The notes beneath the pieces were generated by a model, which was given only the letters and a program-made list of their open reading frames with translations, was not told where the DNA came from and made no database searches. DNA of 64,000 bases from Burkholderiaceae bacterium (GTDB lineage: Bacteria; Pseudomonadota; Gammaproteobacteria; Burkholderiales; Burkholderiaceae). The stretch covers positions 1 through 64,000 of the forward strand of contig CANFLR010000003.1 of NCBI GenBank assembly GCA_947447945.1. Direction: 5' to 3'. This document shows positions 31,871 through 43,751 of this stretch, one piece after another. A program made the position numbers and the translations under genes. How positions within the stretch are numbered: position 1 is the stretch's first letter; the number at the start of each line of letters is the position of its first letter.

Positions 31871-33330
31871 TATTGCTTACCCTTTGCGGACTTCTTAGTA
31901 ACCGTCTTTTTAATCGCTACTTTTTTCTCGGCCTTTACAGGACGCTGCCACTGCAAGGAAATTTGTTTCGTCCTGGAAACTGTCAACTGATTGGCAGGCG
32001 CATCCTTTGTCAAGGTAGTACCAGCACCCAAGGTTGCGCCACGCCCTACGCGAACTGGGGCAACTAACTGAGTATCGGAACCAATAAAGACATCGTCTTC
32101 AATGATGGTCTGATGTTTATTGACGCCATCATAATTACAAGTAATCGTTCCGGCGCCAATGTTCACACGGGATCCCACGATAGAGTCGCCAACATAAGAT
32201 AAATGATTGGCTTTGCTATTAGCCGCAATCTTGCTGTTCTTCACTTCAACAAAGTTGCCGATATGAACATCATTTGCTAAATCAGCGCCTGGGCGAAGAC
32301 GAGCGTAAGGACCAATCAGCGATTGCTTACCAACCTTTGCTCCATCAACATGACTGAAGGCATGAATAGTAACGTTTTGACCAATCACACTATTTCGAAT
32401 AAAGCAGTATGGGCCAAGTTTAGTACCGGAATCCAGGCTAACGCAACCTTCAAATACACAGCCCACATCAATAAAAACATCCGTACCGCACTCAAGCGTG
32501 CCACGCACATCAATCCTTATGGGGTCAGCCAAAGATACGCCATCATCCATGAGTTGCTTAGCAATCTGAAGTTGATGGACACGCTCGAGGCTAGCAAGTT
32601 GCTCACGACTGTTCACGCCGATAACTTCAAACTCATCATCTGCCTGAGTAGTACGAATGGGCACACCTTCTTTTACCGCCATCGCAATCACATCCGTTAG
32701 ATAATATTCGCCTTGGGCATTATTGGCACGCAAGGCTTTCAACCACTTCTTTAAAGCATTGGTAGGCAACACCATGATGCCGGTATTGATCTCGGGAATC
32801 CGCTTTTGAGCAGGAGTGGCGTCCTTTTCTTCCACAATCTCTCGTACTGAGCCATCAGCATCACGCACAATACGACCGTAACCCGTCGGGTTAGCAAAAT
32901 TTTGAGTCAACAAAGCCAATGCAGAATCTTGGCCATGGACGCCATCGGCTAACTTTGCTAGCTTAGCTAAAGTTTTCTTGCTAGTGAGAGGGACATCCCC
33001 ATAAAGAACTAGAGTGGGTGCTTGCACATCCAATTTAGGCAAAGCCTGCAAAAGAGCATGGCCAGTACCTTTTTGCTCTGCCTGGAGCGCAGTCAGCACC
33101 TTGTTATAACTTGGATCTTCTTTGCTAGCTAAAGCCAGAAACTCTTTGACATCGGCAGCACCATGCCCAACAACAACGATGGGGCCTGTTTTAACTTGCT
33201 TACCCTGTAAAGATAACGCCGTGCTCAAGACATGCTGTAGAAGGGGTTTCCCAGCCAAAGTTTGAAGCACTTTGGGCAAAGCGGACTTCATTCGCTTTCC
33301 TTGCCCCGCAGCCAAAATGACAATGTTCAT
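31870..33330 (-). CDS. glmU: Bifunctional UDP-GlcNAc pyrophosphorylase / GlcN-1-P acetyltransferase
   Basis: [20 protein letters not shown] and left-handed beta-helix hexapeptides. Confidence 0.98.
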   Translation of the reverse strand: MNIVILAAGQGKRMKSALPKVLQTLAGKPLLQHVLSTALSLQGKQVKTGPIVVVGHGAADVKEFLALASKEDPSYNKVLTALQAEQKGTGHALLQALPKLDVQAPTLVLYGDVPLTSKKTLAKLAKLADGVHGQDSALALLTQNFANPTGYGRIVRDADGSVREIVEEKDATPAQKRIPEINTGIMVLPTNALKKWLKALRANNAQGEYYLTDVIAMAVKEGVPIRTTQADDEFEVIGVNSREQLASLERVHQLQIAKQLMDDGVSLADPIRIDVRGTLECGTDVFIDVGCVFEGCVSLDSGTKLGPYCFIRNSVIGQNVTIHAFSHVDGAKVGKQSLIGPYARLRPGADLANDVHIGNFVEVKNSKIAANSKANHLSYVGDSIVGSRVNIGAGTITCNYDGVNKHQTIIEDDVFIGSDTQLVAPVRVGRGATLGAGTTLTKDAPANQLTVSRTKQISLQWQRPVKAEKKVAIKKTVTKKSAKGKQ

Positions 33331-34235
33331 AATGATGGATTATAAATCTCTTGAATCACCGTTCCACAAGCCAATTCGTCCAAATCAGCCTCATCAATTA
33401 CCTTATCCCCAGAAGATCTAGCAGCGATCCCAGATAGCTCCGTAGCAATTTCTAAATGCTGGAAATCAAAGGCTTCGCCATCCATGAGGTGTGAGGGTAC
33501 GATATGGTGCATTGAGCGAAAGAGATTTTCTACTCGGCCTGGATGCTTCTTTTCCCATTCACGCAACATTTCTTTCATGGCACCCCTTTGCAAATTAGGC
33601 TGACTGCCACACAAGTCACAAGGAATGATGGGGAAATTCATATCGGCTGCATAACGTTCAAGCAACTTCTCAGGCACGTAAGCAAGGGGACGAATAACAA
33701 TATGCTTACCATCATCGGAGCGCAATTTAGGAGGCATACCTTTTAACTTGCCCGCATAAAACATATTCAAGAGCAGTGTTTCTAAAATGTCGTCACGGTG
33801 ATGACCTAAGGCAATTTTAGTTGCTCCCAATTCATCGGCTACTCTATACAAAATTCCACGCCGTAAACGAGAGCACAAGCCACAGGTCGTTTTACCCTCC
33901 GGAATAACCCGCTTCACAATGCTGTATGTATCTTGGTTCTCAATATGAAACTGAACTCCAAGAGCCTTCAAGTAGTTAGGCAAAATTTCTGCAGGAAAGT
34001 TAGGCTGCTTTTGATCCAAGTTCACGGCAATGATTTCAAAATGGATAGGGGCCCGCTCCCGCAACTTCAACAGAATATCGAGCATGGAATAACTATCTTT
34101 TCCGCCAGAAACACAGACCATGACTTTATCGCCATCTTCAATCATGCCAAAATCGCCAATCGCCTGACCAACCAAGCGGCATAACTTCTTCTCGAGCTTA
34201 TTTTCTTCGAAGATGGCTTTACGAATATCAGTCAT
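33327..34235 (-). CDS. ttcA: tRNA 2-thiocytidine(32) synthetase
   Basis: [12 protein letters not shown]-loop and [12 protein letters not shown]. Confidence 0.96.
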   Translation of the reverse strand: MTDIRKAIFEENKLEKKLCRLVGQAIGDFGMIEDGDKVMVCVSGGKDSYSMLDILLKLRERAPIHFEIIAVNLDQKQPNFPAEILPNYLKALGVQFHIENQDTYSIVKRVIPEGKTTCGLCSRLRRGILYRVADELGATKIALGHHRDDILETLLLNMFYAGKLKGMPPKLRSDDGKHIVIRPLAYVPEKLLERYAADMNFPIIPCDLCGSQPNLQRGAMKEMLREWEKKHPGRVENLFRSMHHIVPSHLMDGEAFDFQHLEIATELSGIAARSSGDKVIDEADLDELACGTVIQEIYNPSL

Positions 34236-34240
34236 TGCAA

Positions 34241-34636
34241 TTAAATTTTCTTCATCCTAAATACTTCGACTCCGACTGCCAAACAATCGGGGTATACATC
34301 TGGCTTAGCAGTGCTTACTCGTGCAGCCAATACTTTTGGGTGTGCCAACATGGCTGATACGATGTCGTCACAAAAGGTTTCTTGCAAATGAATATGCTCC
34401 TGCGAAGCCCGCTCCTTAATAGTTTCACGCATAAAGTCATAGTCAACCACTTCATTTAACTGATCTTGCTTTGGTGTATTCATTGCCAATGGAATATATA
34501 AATCAACATTTAAAATCACGCGTTGTTCTGCCTTCTTCTCAAAATCATGAACGCCAATATTGATATAAATCTCATAGTCACGCAAGAATAAGCGGCGACA
34601 GTCAACGAGAGCAGGATGAGAGAGAATGGCATGCAT
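34241..34636 (-). CDS. folB: Dihydroneopterin aldolase
   Basis: [34 protein letters not shown]. Confidence 0.9.
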   Translation of the reverse strand: MHAILSHPALVDCRRLFLRDYEIYINIGVHDFEKKAEQRVILNVDLYIPLAMNTPKQDQLNEVVDYDFMRETIKERASQEHIHLQETFCDDIVSAMLAHPKVLAARVSTAKPDVYPDCLAVGVEVFRMKKI

Positions 34637-34647
34637 AAATATTTGCT

Positions 34648-35478
34648 TTATAAATTGGTTTTAAACATCACATCACGTGATGAAGGTAAAAGATGCTGCC
34701 CGCCATCGACATATAAAGTAGTGCCAGTAATTGCACTGGACTCCGCTAGAAATACGGCGGCCTTGGCAACATCTGCAGGGGTGGATGATTTACCCAATGG
34801 CGTCATCTGATGTGCTTTTGCAAAACCCTCTTCAGTTTGGTCACCCGATGGCAAAGAAATACCTGGCGCTAAGCCAAGCACCCTTAAGTACGGGGCAAAA
34901 TCCATTGCCAAGACTTCAACAGATGTCATTAATGCAGCCTTGGATAAGGTGTAAGACAAATAATCTGGATTTAGGTTAATCAATTTTTGATCAAGTAATT
35001 GAATCACTGCTGGCACGAATAAGTCTTCATCATCAGCTTCATGATTTTTTGTGCTCTTTTTTTGCTCTTCAAACATCCGCTGCGCCAACAAAATGGGTGC
35101 AAGTAAATTGACTTGCATATGCTCTTGCAAGCTTTTACCTGTCAGGGGCGTATTGGAGTGAGCGCGGTCATATTCAAAAAGAGATGCGCTATTCACTAAA
35201 CATTGCAGGCCCTGAAACTGGCTTAATACGGCAGAAAAGAGGGTATCGATTTCTGCTTCATTCGCCAAATTAGCCTGAAAAGCTTGAGCTTTTCGCCCCA
35301 GATCCTTAATCTTTGCAACAGTCTCTTGGGCCTCTATCTCAGATCGCCCATAATGAACAGCTACATCCCAGCCCTGATGGGCAAATTGCAAAGCAATTTC
35401 ACGACCTAGACGCTTGGCAGCGCCGGTCACTAGAACAGCTTTGTTGTGCAAGGATGGAGCGGTTGAACTAGGGTTCAA
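34648..35478 (-). CDS. SDR oxidoreductase, probable pteridine/dihydromonapterin reductase (FolM-like)
   Basis: VTGAAKRLGREIALQFAHQGWDVAVHYGRS (Arg after GAAKR as in PTR1/FolM); next to folB. Confidence 0.8.
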   Translation of the reverse strand: MNPSSTAPSLHNKAVLVTGAAKRLGREIALQFAHQGWDVAVHYGRSEIEAQETVAKIKDLGRKAQAFQANLANEAEIDTLFSAVLSQFQGLQCLVNSASLFEYDRAHSNTPLTGKSLQEHMQVNLLAPILLAQRMFEEQKKSTKNHEADDEDLFVPAVIQLLDQKLINLNPDYLSYTLSKAALMTSVEVLAMDFAPYLRVLGLAPGISLPSGDQTEEGFAKAHQMTPLGKSSTPADVAKAAVFLAESSAITGTTLYVDGGQHLLPSSRDVMFKTNL

Positions 35479-35503
35479 TTAAATTCTCTTAGACTAGCGA
35501 GCT

Positions 35504-36673
35504 ATGGATATTACCTTGACCAGCCTTGAAACGGAGCATAGTGAACTCCTATGCAGCAAAATTGCCACTGAAATCGCCTCCCAGGGGGGCTGGATCCCCT
35601 TTTCCCGTTACATGGAAATGGCCCTATATCAACCCGGAATGGGCTATTACAGCGCTGGCGCCCATAAATTAGGGCGTGATGGTGATTTCACTACCGCCCC
35701 AGAAATAAGCCCCCTATTTGGGGCTGCCATCGTTTCCACCCTTTTGCCAGTGCTAGAGGGGCTCAAGTCTCAAGGTCTCCCAAGCAAAATTTTGGAATTT
35801 GGCGCTGGTACCGGTAAATTGGCTGAATCGATTCTAAATCGCCTCAATACACTCGGTTTCCAGTTGGATAGTTACGACATCATTGAGATCTCGCCTGAGC
35901 TTGCGCAAAGACAGCAAGAACGTCTCAATGCCCAAACAACACGCTGCTCCTGGCTAAGCTCCTTACCCCAACACTTCCAAGGCATCATTCTCGCCAATGA
36001 AGTCATTGACGCCATACCTTGTGAGGCGATCATTTATCACAATGGATTTTGGTATTGGCACGGTGTCAGTATGACTGATCATCAATTAACGTGGAAGCTA
36101 GGCAAGCCAGTAGAACAAGCCTTATTACCCGATGCACTGTTGACTGGCAATTTTTCAGAAGGCTACCTTACAGAATTGCCTATCCAAGCAAATGCGTGGA
36201 TTCGTCATATTGCCAAGAGCTTAGACTTGGGACTATTCCTCACTTTTGATTATGGCTTTCCGGAAAGCGAGTATTACCATCCACAAAGAAGCGAAGGCAC
36301 CTTGATGGCGCACCATCGTCATCATGCCATTCAAGATCCCTTTTATTTTCCAGGTTTATGTGACCTAACCTGTCACGTAGAGTGGACAAATATTGGGCGC
36401 AATGCTTTGGCGGAAAAGGTAGATGATGTGCATTTAAGCAATCAAGCTGCTTTTCTGCTGGATGCGGGGATCGGTGATATTGCCTTGGAGCTTGGTGACC
36501 CGAGCAACCCGCAGACTTTTTTACCGATCTCTCATTCCTTGCAGAAATTACTTTCTGAGGCCGAGATGGGAGAACTCTTTAAGGCTTTTGCTTTTTCAAA
36601 GAATCTCAATCGGCTTCTACCGGGGAGCTCCCTTGAAGATCTTCCGGGCCTCAGAAGTAGAAATCGGCTTTAA
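35504..36673 (+). CDS. Class I SAM-dependent methyltransferase, MidA/NDUFAF7 family (DUF185)
   Basis: [54 protein letters not shown]. Confidence 0.93.
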   Translation: MDITLTSLETEHSELLCSKIATEIASQGGWIPFSRYMEMALYQPGMGYYSAGAHKLGRDGDFTTAPEISPLFGAAIVSTLLPVLEGLKSQGLPSKILEFGAGTGKLAESILNRLNTLGFQLDSYDIIEISPELAQRQQERLNAQTTRCSWLSSLPQHFQGIILANEVIDAIPCEAIIYHNGFWYWHGVSMTDHQLTWKLGKPVEQALLPDALLTGNFSEGYLTELPIQANAWIRHIAKSLDLGLFLTFDYGFPESEYYHPQRSEGTLMAHHRHHAIQDPFYFPGLCDLTCHVEWTNIGRNALAEKVDDVHLSNQAAFLLDAGIGDIALELGDPSNPQTFLPISHSLQKLLSEAEMGELFKAFAFSKNLNRLLPGSSLEDLPGLRSRNRL

Positions 36674-37797
36674 ATAAGCGCTGTAGTGATCGCGGTAAGT
36701 CTTGAGGCCTCAACCGCACTGCGAATTCTTTCGCCATTGGAACGATCTGCAGCAGGCACCCCCGCAATAATATCTGCCGGTTGAAGCGCCTGGGCTTGCT
36801 GCATCGCTTGAATCAAAACCGAAACCTGCAGACCAATGCGCCGTGCAAGATCCAGCAGGCTTTGAGCGCGATCCGGCTTACGCCATACATCGGCACGATT
36901 AAACCAAGAGAGTACATCGGTTGCCTGATATACCCCATCAATATTTTTGGCGACGAGTCTGTTGAGATCGCTAAAAATCTCGCTAAAGTCACGTACCTCA
37001 ATTGGCATACGGACATACTCCGACCAAGAACGAATTTCAGTGGCAGGCAGATCCATAAGCACAACAGCGCAACAACTCTCCAGTTGTCTAGGCGTAGCGT
37101 GTAAGTGCCTGCCTAACACATCCCGCCCAGAGTCTTGAGAAAGACTTGTAAGCAATGTTGCCGGAAGAATTGTTTTAGCAGCACCAGTGTCCAATAAAAC
37201 CTGAAACATTCGCAGAGGCTTATTCGCCACCAATCCTCTAGCCAACTCCTGCCAAATACGTTCTGGTGATAAAGCATTTAATTCGCCAGATGCCACAATG
37301 GCTCTTAATGCAGTCATAGTTTCATCAGCGACAGTAAATTCAGGGAAGCGCGCAGCAAAGCGCGCAATCCGAAGTAAACGTAGTGGGTCTTCAGAAAAAG
37401 CAACAGACACATGACGAAAGACTTTTTCGGCAAGATCTCTTTGACCGTTATAAGGATCGATCACAGGGCCGATCCATTCTCCGTTCTCTGATATTTCTTG
37501 AGCCATCGCATTAATTGTTAAGTCGCGACGCTCCAAGTCTTCCTCCAAGGTTACCGAAGGATCAGCATGAAACAAAAAGCCTTTATAACCTTTGCCGGTT
37601 TTTCGCTCTGTACGAGCCAAGGCATACTCAGCCTGAGTCTGCGGATGTAAAAACACCGGGAAGTCCTTACCCACTGGCCGAAAGCCCTTGCTAAGCATCT
37701 CCTCGACGCTAGAGCCAACCACAACATAGTCGACATCATTCATCGGCAAACCCATGAGGGTATCCCGAATCGCTCCACCGACAGCATAAATTTTCAT
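36670..37797 (-). CDS. cca: CCA-adding tRNA nucleotidyltransferase
   Basis: [24 protein letters not shown] and [10 protein letters not shown]. Confidence 0.94.
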   Translation of the reverse strand: MKIYAVGGAIRDTLMGLPMNDVDYVVVGSSVEEMLSKGFRPVGKDFPVFLHPQTQAEYALARTERKTGKGYKGFLFHADPSVTLEEDLERRDLTINAMAQEISENGEWIGPVIDPYNGQRDLAEKVFRHVSVAFSEDPLRLLRIARFAARFPEFTVADETMTALRAIVASGELNALSPERIWQELARGLVANKPLRMFQVLLDTGAAKTILPATLLTSLSQDSGRDVLGRHLHATPRQLESCCAVVLMDLPATEIRSWSEYVRMPIEVRDFSEIFSDLNRLVAKNIDGVYQATDVLSWFNRADVWRKPDRAQSLLDLARRIGLQVSVLIQAMQQAQALQPADIIAGVPAADRSNGERIRSAVEASRLTAITTALI

Positions 37798-38705
37798 TAC
37801 CGCATGGCCTCTAGCGAACGACGGCTCATGCCAAAGACTTTTGGTAAAGCATCTACCGAGTTGAGAGGCAATATATTTGGAACTTGCATAGAAGCAATAT
37901 TGTCACGCGACATTAAAGTTGGTATCGGCAAATACTCAAATGCTAAGGCCTGCAAATATCCCACAAATGCTGGCATTGGAATAATGGCGCAGGTAGTTTT
38001 TGCCCTATGCGCTGAAAGAGTCACAATCTCTTTCATGGTGAACACCGTGGGCCCAACCAAATCATATGACTGGTGAATGGTTTGCGGCATCTCAAAAGAT
38101 TTGATAAATGCCTCAGCAACGTCCTGAACGCTGACCGGCTGAAACTTCGCCTGATCATTCGCTAGCGGTAAAACCGGAAACCAGGTAGTTAACTTAGAAA
38201 ACAAATTAATGAATTGGTCTTGTTCACCAAAAATCACTGAGGGTCTAAAAATAGTCCAATCCAAACCACTTTCTTTAACGGCGAGTTCGCCGTCCCCCTT
38301 GCTACGTTGATACATGGAAGAACCATTTACATCCGCCCCTAAAGCGCTCATATGCAAGTAGCGTCTTAAACCAGACATCTGCATTGCGGTAATGATATTT
38401 TTAGGCAAATCAACATGAGCCGCTTTAAAGACTTTGCCATATGGGCTAGCTGGCTTATCGTGCAAAACACCTACTAAATTGATCACCGCTCCATGCGACT
38501 TAACGCGGGAGCACAAATGTTGCAACTCATCAAAATCATGCACATCCGCATCTTCTAGATGTACTTTTGGCAAAATTCGTAGCTCACGAGCAGCAGCCAA
38601 ATGGCTCGTCGGTAGTAATACCGAATATCCCAATACCTGCAATTTCGCGGCAAGCACTCGACCTACAAATCCATTGCCTCCAATAAGAAGAATGTCATAT
38701 TTCAT
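37797..38705 (-). CDS. NAD-dependent epimerase-like protein, complex I NDUFA9 subunit family
   Basis: [17 protein letters not shown] and [29 protein letters not shown]. Confidence 0.85.
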   Translation of the reverse strand: MKYDILLIGGNGFVGRVLAAKLQVLGYSVLLPTSHLAAARELRILPKVHLEDADVHDFDELQHLCSRVKSHGAVINLVGVLHDKPASPYGKVFKAAHVDLPKNIITAMQMSGLRRYLHMSALGADVNGSSMYQRSKGDGELAVKESGLDWTIFRPSVIFGEQDQFINLFSKLTTWFPVLPLANDQAKFQPVSVQDVAEAFIKSFEMPQTIHQSYDLVGPTVFTMKEIVTLSAHRAKTTCAIIPMPAFVGYLQALAFEYLPIPTLMSRDNIASMQVPNILPLNSVDALPKVFGMSRRSLEAMR

Positions 38706-38727
38706 AGTGTCCGATATTAAATGATGA

Positions 38728-40692
38728 TTAAGGTAATTCTGATTGGGATGCCACTTTGGGTGATATCACACCTAGGCGCTGCTTCAGGGACTGCACTTGT
38801 CCCTGTATTACCGATGAATAGTAGTTCGCATTGGATAAAACATTCTTCACATAAGTGCGAGTCTCATTAAATGGAATCGTCTCTGCATAAATTGCACCTT
38901 CAGTTGGGCTGGTTAATTTCTCGCGCCATTGCTTGGAACGCGATGGGCCGGCGTTATAGGCTGCAGATGCCAAAACCCAGGAACCATCCAAATCAATCAA
39001 AACCATATTAAGGTAGTTACTGCCCAAAGTGAGATTGGTATTGGTATTACTTAACTGATCATTGGTGTAATTGCTCATACCAATCTTTTTGGCGACATAC
39101 TTTGCAGTATTAGGCATGACTTGCATCAACCCAGAGGCACCAACAGAAGATGAGGCATTAATAATAAAACGAGATTCTTGGCGAATCAGTCCATACGCCC
39201 AAGCTAGATTTAAATCAATTTGACGGGCGATGGGTGCGAGCTCATCGCGATATGGCGTTGGATAACGTAAACTAAAATCATGCTCTTGTTTTGTACGATC
39301 AGCAGTATTCACGACGCGATCATATAGGCCGATCCGTTTGGCATACTCAGCAGCCGCCAATAATTGCTTATCTGTCATATTGCGTAATTCCCAGTTCCAC
39401 TCGCGATTGCCTTCAAAGCGTAAATTCATTGTGTAAAGACGATCGCCTCTAATAAAGCCAATGCGGCTTGCCATTGCATCAACATCCTGCTCGCTCACTT
39501 TGGTTCTGACTGGGGGATGGTTAGGTTTTCCCAACTCTTCACGAGCCAATTGGCCATAAAAGTTGTACTGATCGGCAATTAATTCATAGCTCTCGCGTGC
39601 TTTAGCATCTTGCCCCTCTGCTTTCAAAGCACGGCCATACCAATAAGTCCACGCAGGGTCGCGGCTTCGTACTGCTGGGTTCATGCCCTCTATAGCATTT
39701 TTGACAAGCGGCCAATCTTTAGCGCGCAAGCCTGCACGCACTTTCCATTCTTGAGTTTCGGTCGAAAGCAATTCGTTATAGCCTAGCTCTTGCTGGAGTC
39801 GATAAGCATCATCTGCATTGGGATCTAGTTTTTTGGCCAAGAATTGCCCGATTACCCCCCAAGCGACCGCTTGATTCTCTTTGCTATACCGTGAGGCATT
39901 TTGTGAAAAATCTTTAAACGTCCTTAGCGGTTCTGCTTTAGCCATTCTCACCACATCTGCAATAGGATCTTCACCACCAATGCGGCGCGACATCGTATCA
40001 AAACCCATTTCACTAGCCCCACGGCCTACCGCTTTGGCCTCACTCGGCGTCATTCCGCCAGCGGCAACCAAGGCAGGTACCAACTCTTGGCAAGCCGAAC
40101 CGAAATAGGCGGGATTAATTAATATCGCACGGGCATCAATGCTTAACTTAGTAGGATTTTCACCTTGCGCTAACTTTGACTGCAAGGCATAGCATTTCAC
40201 TTGAGTATCGTCATCCAAAACAAACTTGGCGTATTCAGTATCAAAGCTCGCCCAATCTTTGCGTTTTCCCAAAACCAACAGCCAATCATTGCGCATACGA
40301 TCTGCTAAAGCAGATCCTTCATATTGCCTTAGAAAGCTATATACCTGCGCATCAGCACTGGTATCAGCTCGGGCACCGCCAGCACTATCAAACAACTGGG
40401 GCTTAATCCGAAAATACGCCACATAGTCATCGTAAGGATAATTTGAGAGGTTTGCTGCCAATTGTTGAGTACGAAATACGTCGTTCTTTTTAGCTGCCTC
40501 GCGCAAATCAATGAAGATACGATCAGCATCGCTAATTTCAGCTGGCAGCGCTTTGCTTGCATAAGATTTTGGTAAATTTGGCTTCTTGATTTTTTCAGCA
40601 AAACCATTTGGCGCAAAGAAAATTAAACTGGCAAATAGCATGCCAGCAATCTCATTGCACTTCATTACTCGAATCCCAAGCTTCTTTTTCAC
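38728..40692 (-). CDS. Soluble lytic murein transglycosylase (Slt-like)
   Basis: WAYGLIRQESRFIINASSSVGASGLMQVMPNTAKYVAKKIG. Confidence 0.92.
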   Translation of the reverse strand: MKKKLGIRVMKCNEIAGMLFASLIFFAPNGFAEKIKKPNLPKSYASKALPAEISDADRIFIDLREAAKKNDVFRTQQLAANLSNYPYDDYVAYFRIKPQLFDSAGGARADTSADAQVYSFLRQYEGSALADRMRNDWLLVLGKRKDWASFDTEYAKFVLDDDTQVKCYALQSKLAQGENPTKLSIDARAILINPAYFGSACQELVPALVAAGGMTPSEAKAVGRGASEMGFDTMSRRIGGEDPIADVVRMAKAEPLRTFKDFSQNASRYSKENQAVAWGVIGQFLAKKLDPNADDAYRLQQELGYNELLSTETQEWKVRAGLRAKDWPLVKNAIEGMNPAVRSRDPAWTYWYGRALKAEGQDAKARESYELIADQYNFYGQLAREELGKPNHPPVRTKVSEQDVDAMASRIGFIRGDRLYTMNLRFEGNREWNWELRNMTDKQLLAAAEYAKRIGLYDRVVNTADRTKQEHDFSLRYPTPYRDELAPIARQIDLNLAWAYGLIRQESRFIINASSSVGASGLMQVMPNTAKYVAKKIGMSNYTNDQLSNTNTNLTLGSNYLNMVLIDLDGSWVLASAAYNAGPSRSKQWREKLTSPTEGAIYAETIPFNETRTYVKNVLSNANYYSSVIQGQVQSLKQRLGVISPKVASQSELP

Positions 40693-40748
40693 TATCCAAC
40701 CTTATACATAATGAGTGATTTACTATATCTTCTAATTTTCGCCTGATA

Positions 40749-41363
40749 ATGCTTGGTATGCACGGTAATTCGCTAAAAACTTTACGCCAAGATCTGCTAA
40801 TGCAAAGAACGCGGTTTGCTGCGAGCGCAGGCTATCTGGAAAGCCTGAACACGCTCAATGCAGAACTAAATCTATTTTTGGCCCAGAAAAATCCGTCTCT
40901 CATTGCTCTGTACATTCCCATTCAAAATGAACCTGACCTGCGTCCAGGGCTCTTATCCTGGGTTTCTGAGAAGAGTGGGCGCCGACTAGCGCTCCCTTTT
41001 GCGCGCCCTGATAAACATCTGGATTTCTATGAGTGGGCCGAGGGTGATGTACTCATCGCAAGCAAATACGGAGTTCCTGAGCCCGATCCAAAAGGAAGTG
41101 AATTGATCGCTCCTGATTGCATCCTCCTGCCCTGCGTAGGCTGGACTGAATCAATAGCTGGAGAGAAACATCGCTATTGGCGACTAGGCTATGGGGGGGG
41201 ATACTTTGACCGTACTCTTGCCCAGCTCCGTATGACTAACCCTAATTTGCTTTGTATTGGTGTAGGGTTTGATTGGCAAAAACTAGACGGCACCCAATGG
41301 CAGGCTCAAGTACACGATGAGCCCTTAGATTTTATGCTGACAGAATCGGGTCTTAAAAAATAG
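40749..41363 (+). CDS. 5-formyltetrahydrofolate cyclo-ligase
   Basis: YRLGYGGGYFDRTLAQLR; QRTRFAASAG N-term. Confidence 0.9.
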   Translation: MLGMHGNSLKTLRQDLLMQRTRFAASAGYLESLNTLNAELNLFLAQKNPSLIALYIPIQNEPDLRPGLLSWVSEKSGRRLALPFARPDKHLDFYEWAEGDVLIASKYGVPEPDPKGSELIAPDCILLPCVGWTESIAGEKHRYWRLGYGGGYFDRTLAQLRMTNPNLLCIGVGFDWQKLDGTQWQAQVHDEPLDFMLTESGLKK

Positions 41364-41364
41364 A

Positions 41365-42195
41365 TTATTTAGCCAAACCTAGATTATCTGAAATAGCTAA
41401 TACAGCATCGGCATGATTCAAGGAATAGAAATGTAAACCTGGAGCTCCTGCTGTTAAGAGCTGGTCACATAAATCTGTAACAACCTCTTCTCCAAAAGCG
41501 CGGATCGAAGCAATGTCGTCTCCGTAAGACTGTAAGCGCAAACGAATCCAACGTGGAATCTCTGCACCACAGGCATCTGAGAAACGCAACAATTGGCTAC
41601 TGTTAGTAATCGGCATGATACCGGCAATGATGGGCTGGGTTACGCCCAAATCATAAGCCTCATCAACAAAGCGGAAATAAGCATCGCTGTTGTAAAAATA
41701 TTGAGTAACTGCAGAGTTAGCACCGGCTTTCATCTTTTGCACAAAAAAATCAATATCACTCGCAGGCGACTTGGCTTGTGGATGTGTTTCTGGATATGCA
41801 GCTACATCTATGTGGAACCAATCACCCGTCTCTGTGCGGATAAATTCCACTAACTCGTTAGCATGATGAAACTCGCCATACTGACCCATGCCTGATGGTA
41901 AATCGCCGCGCAAGGCTACGATACGCTTAACCCCCAAGGCCTGATATTGCTTAAGCATCTCACGCACACTTTCGCGCGAACTGCCAACACAAGACAAGTG
42001 CGGGGCCACAGCTGAGCCCGCAGCATGGATATCACTAACCACCTTCAATGTACCAGACTGCGTCGAACCACCGGCACCAAAAGTCACGGAAAAAAATGCG
42101 GGCTTGAGTGATTCACTCAAGCGCTCACGCACTAGCTGCAGCTTATTCTCACCTTCAGGTGTTTTGGGAGGAAAGAATTCGACGCTGAGTTCCAT
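41365..42195 (-). CDS. metF: Methylenetetrahydrofolate reductase
   Basis: VEFFPPKTPEGENKL, VTFGAGGSTQSGTL. Confidence 0.97.
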   Translation of the reverse strand: MELSVEFFPPKTPEGENKLQLVRERLSESLKPAFFSVTFGAGGSTQSGTLKVVSDIHAAGSAVAPHLSCVGSSRESVREMLKQYQALGVKRIVALRGDLPSGMGQYGEFHHANELVEFIRTETGDWFHIDVAAYPETHPQAKSPASDIDFFVQKMKAGANSAVTQYFYNSDAYFRFVDEAYDLGVTQPIIAGIMPITNSSQLLRFSDACGAEIPRWIRLRLQSYGDDIASIRAFGEEVVTDLCDQLLTAGAPGLHFYSLNHADAVLAISDNLGLAK

Positions 42196-42228
42196 GATTT
42201 TGGGCCTAGGTATCTTGAAGTAATTGGA

Positions 42229-43680
42229 TTAATAACGATAGTGGTCAGCCTTATAAGGGCCTTCCTTCGTTACGCCAATATATGCAGCTTGTTGATCAGA
42301 CAATACGGTTAACTCTGCATTGAGCGTTTTGAGCTGTAAACGAGCAACCTTCTCATCTAAATGTTTAGGCAAAGTGTATACACCAATTGGGTATTTGTTT
42401 GTGCCAACGGCATTCCACAACTCAATTTGCGCGATCACTTGGTTTGCAAAGGAGGAGCTCATCACATAGGATGGATGACCTGTACCGCAACCTAAATTCA
42501 CTAAACGTCCCTTAGCCAAAATGATGATGCGCTTTTCAGGATTACCATTCGCAGCTGGGAAAATCACATGGTCAACTTGAGGCTTAATTTCTTCCCACCG
42601 GTATTTTTCAATCCCTGCAACATCAATCTCATTGTCAAAGTGGCCGATATTACAAACGATCGCTTGATTTTTCATCTTCACCATATGGTCATGAGTGATC
42701 ACATGGTAGTTGCCTGTTGCTGAAACAAAGATATCAGCCTTATCAGCAGCGTAATCCATGGTGACAACACGATAACCTTCCATCGCAGCCTGTAAAGCAC
42801 AAATTGGATCTACCTCAGTAACCCAAACTTGAGCTGATAAAGCACGCAATGCTTGTGCAGAACCTTTACCCACATCGCCGTAACCACACACGACTGCAAC
42901 CTTACCAGCAACCATCACATCGGTAGCGCGCTTAATTGCGTCCACTAAAGATTCACGGCAACCATACAGGTTGTCAAACTTACTCTTAGTAACAGAATCA
43001 TTGACGTTAATCGCTGGGAACTTCAAGTCGCCCTTAGCAAACATTTGATACAAGCGGTGAACACCTGTAGTGGTTTCTTCAGTAACGCCTTTGACTTTTT
43101 CTAAACGAGTTGAGTACCACGTTGGATCTTGTGCTAATTTTTTCTTAATGGCAGAAAATAAAATTGTTTCTTCTTCGCTGGTCGGGTGATTTAAGCAAGC
43201 TTGATCTTTTTGGGCGCGTGCACCAAGGTGCAATAACAAAGTAGCATCTCCACCGTCATCCAAAATCATATTAGTAAAGCCGCCATCAGCCCACTCAAAA
43301 ATACGATGTGTAAAGTCCCAGTATTGCTCAAGAGTCTCACCCTTAATTGCGTATACAGGTGTGCCATTCGCAGCAATTGCAGCAGCAGCATGATCTTGAG
43401 TGGAGAAAATATTGCAAGAGGCCCATTGCACTTCTGCCCCAAGCGCTTCTAGTGTCTCAATCAACACCGCAGTTTGAATGGTCATATGCAAAGAACCAGT
43501 AATGCGTGCGCCTCGCAGTGGCTGCCCTGCAGCAAACTCATCACGAATGGCGATGAGACCTGGCATCTCGGTTTCGGCAATGGCAATTTCTTTGCGGCCA
43601 AAATCGGCCAAAGAAATGTCAGCAATCGCACAGTGGCTTGCTACAAAGTCTTGTAAGTTGAAATCAGAAACGGTATTCAT
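42229..43680 (-). CDS. ahcY: Adenosylhomocysteinase
   Basis: [33 protein letters not shown]; start at 43680 ([12 protein letters not shown]), not 43740, with GGAG SD. Confidence 0.96.
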   Translation of the reverse strand: MNTVSDFNLQDFVASHCAIADISLADFGRKEIAIAETEMPGLIAIRDEFAAGQPLRGARITGSLHMTIQTAVLIETLEALGAEVQWASCNIFSTQDHAAAAIAANGTPVYAIKGETLEQYWDFTHRIFEWADGGFTNMILDDGGDATLLLHLGARAQKDQACLNHPTSEEETILFSAIKKKLAQDPTWYSTRLEKVKGVTEETTTGVHRLYQMFAKGDLKFPAINVNDSVTKSKFDNLYGCRESLVDAIKRATDVMVAGKVAVVCGYGDVGKGSAQALRALSAQVWVTEVDPICALQAAMEGYRVVTMDYAADKADIFVSATGNYHVITHDHMVKMKNQAIVCNIGHFDNEIDVAGIEKYRWEEIKPQVDHVIFPAANGNPEKRIIILAKGRLVNLGCGTGHPSYVMSSSFANQVIAQIELWNAVGTNKYPIGVYTLPKHLDEKVARLQLKTLNAELTVLSDQQAAYIGVTKEGPYKADHYRY

Positions 43681-43720
43681 GAATGCTCCAGCTAAATACG
43701 ATCCAATGCTGGAGTAGATA

Positions 43721-43751
43721 CTCGCTAGCCATTGAATCATGGGTTAGCGAG
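43721..43751 (-). promoter_or_regulatory. Putative anti-P4 hairpin of SAH riboswitch expression platform
   Basis: Minus strand CUCGCUA (43751-43745) pairs with UAGCGAG (43727-43721), overlapping the P4 3' strand CGCUC. Confidence 0.55.

Noticed and set aside
31871-31900. glmS ribozyme
   Set aside because: glmS directly follows glmU with a 1-nt overlap, leaving no leader; the ribozyme is mainly a Gram-positive feature.
40693-40748. 6S RNA (ssrS) next to 5-formyl-THF cyclo-ligase, as in E. coli
   Set aside because: Only ~56 nt intergenic; too short for 6S RNA.
43681-43740. 20-residue N-terminal extension of AhcY (ORF track start 43740)
   Set aside because: The segment is the riboswitch expression platform; the conserved start with SD GGAG is at 43680.
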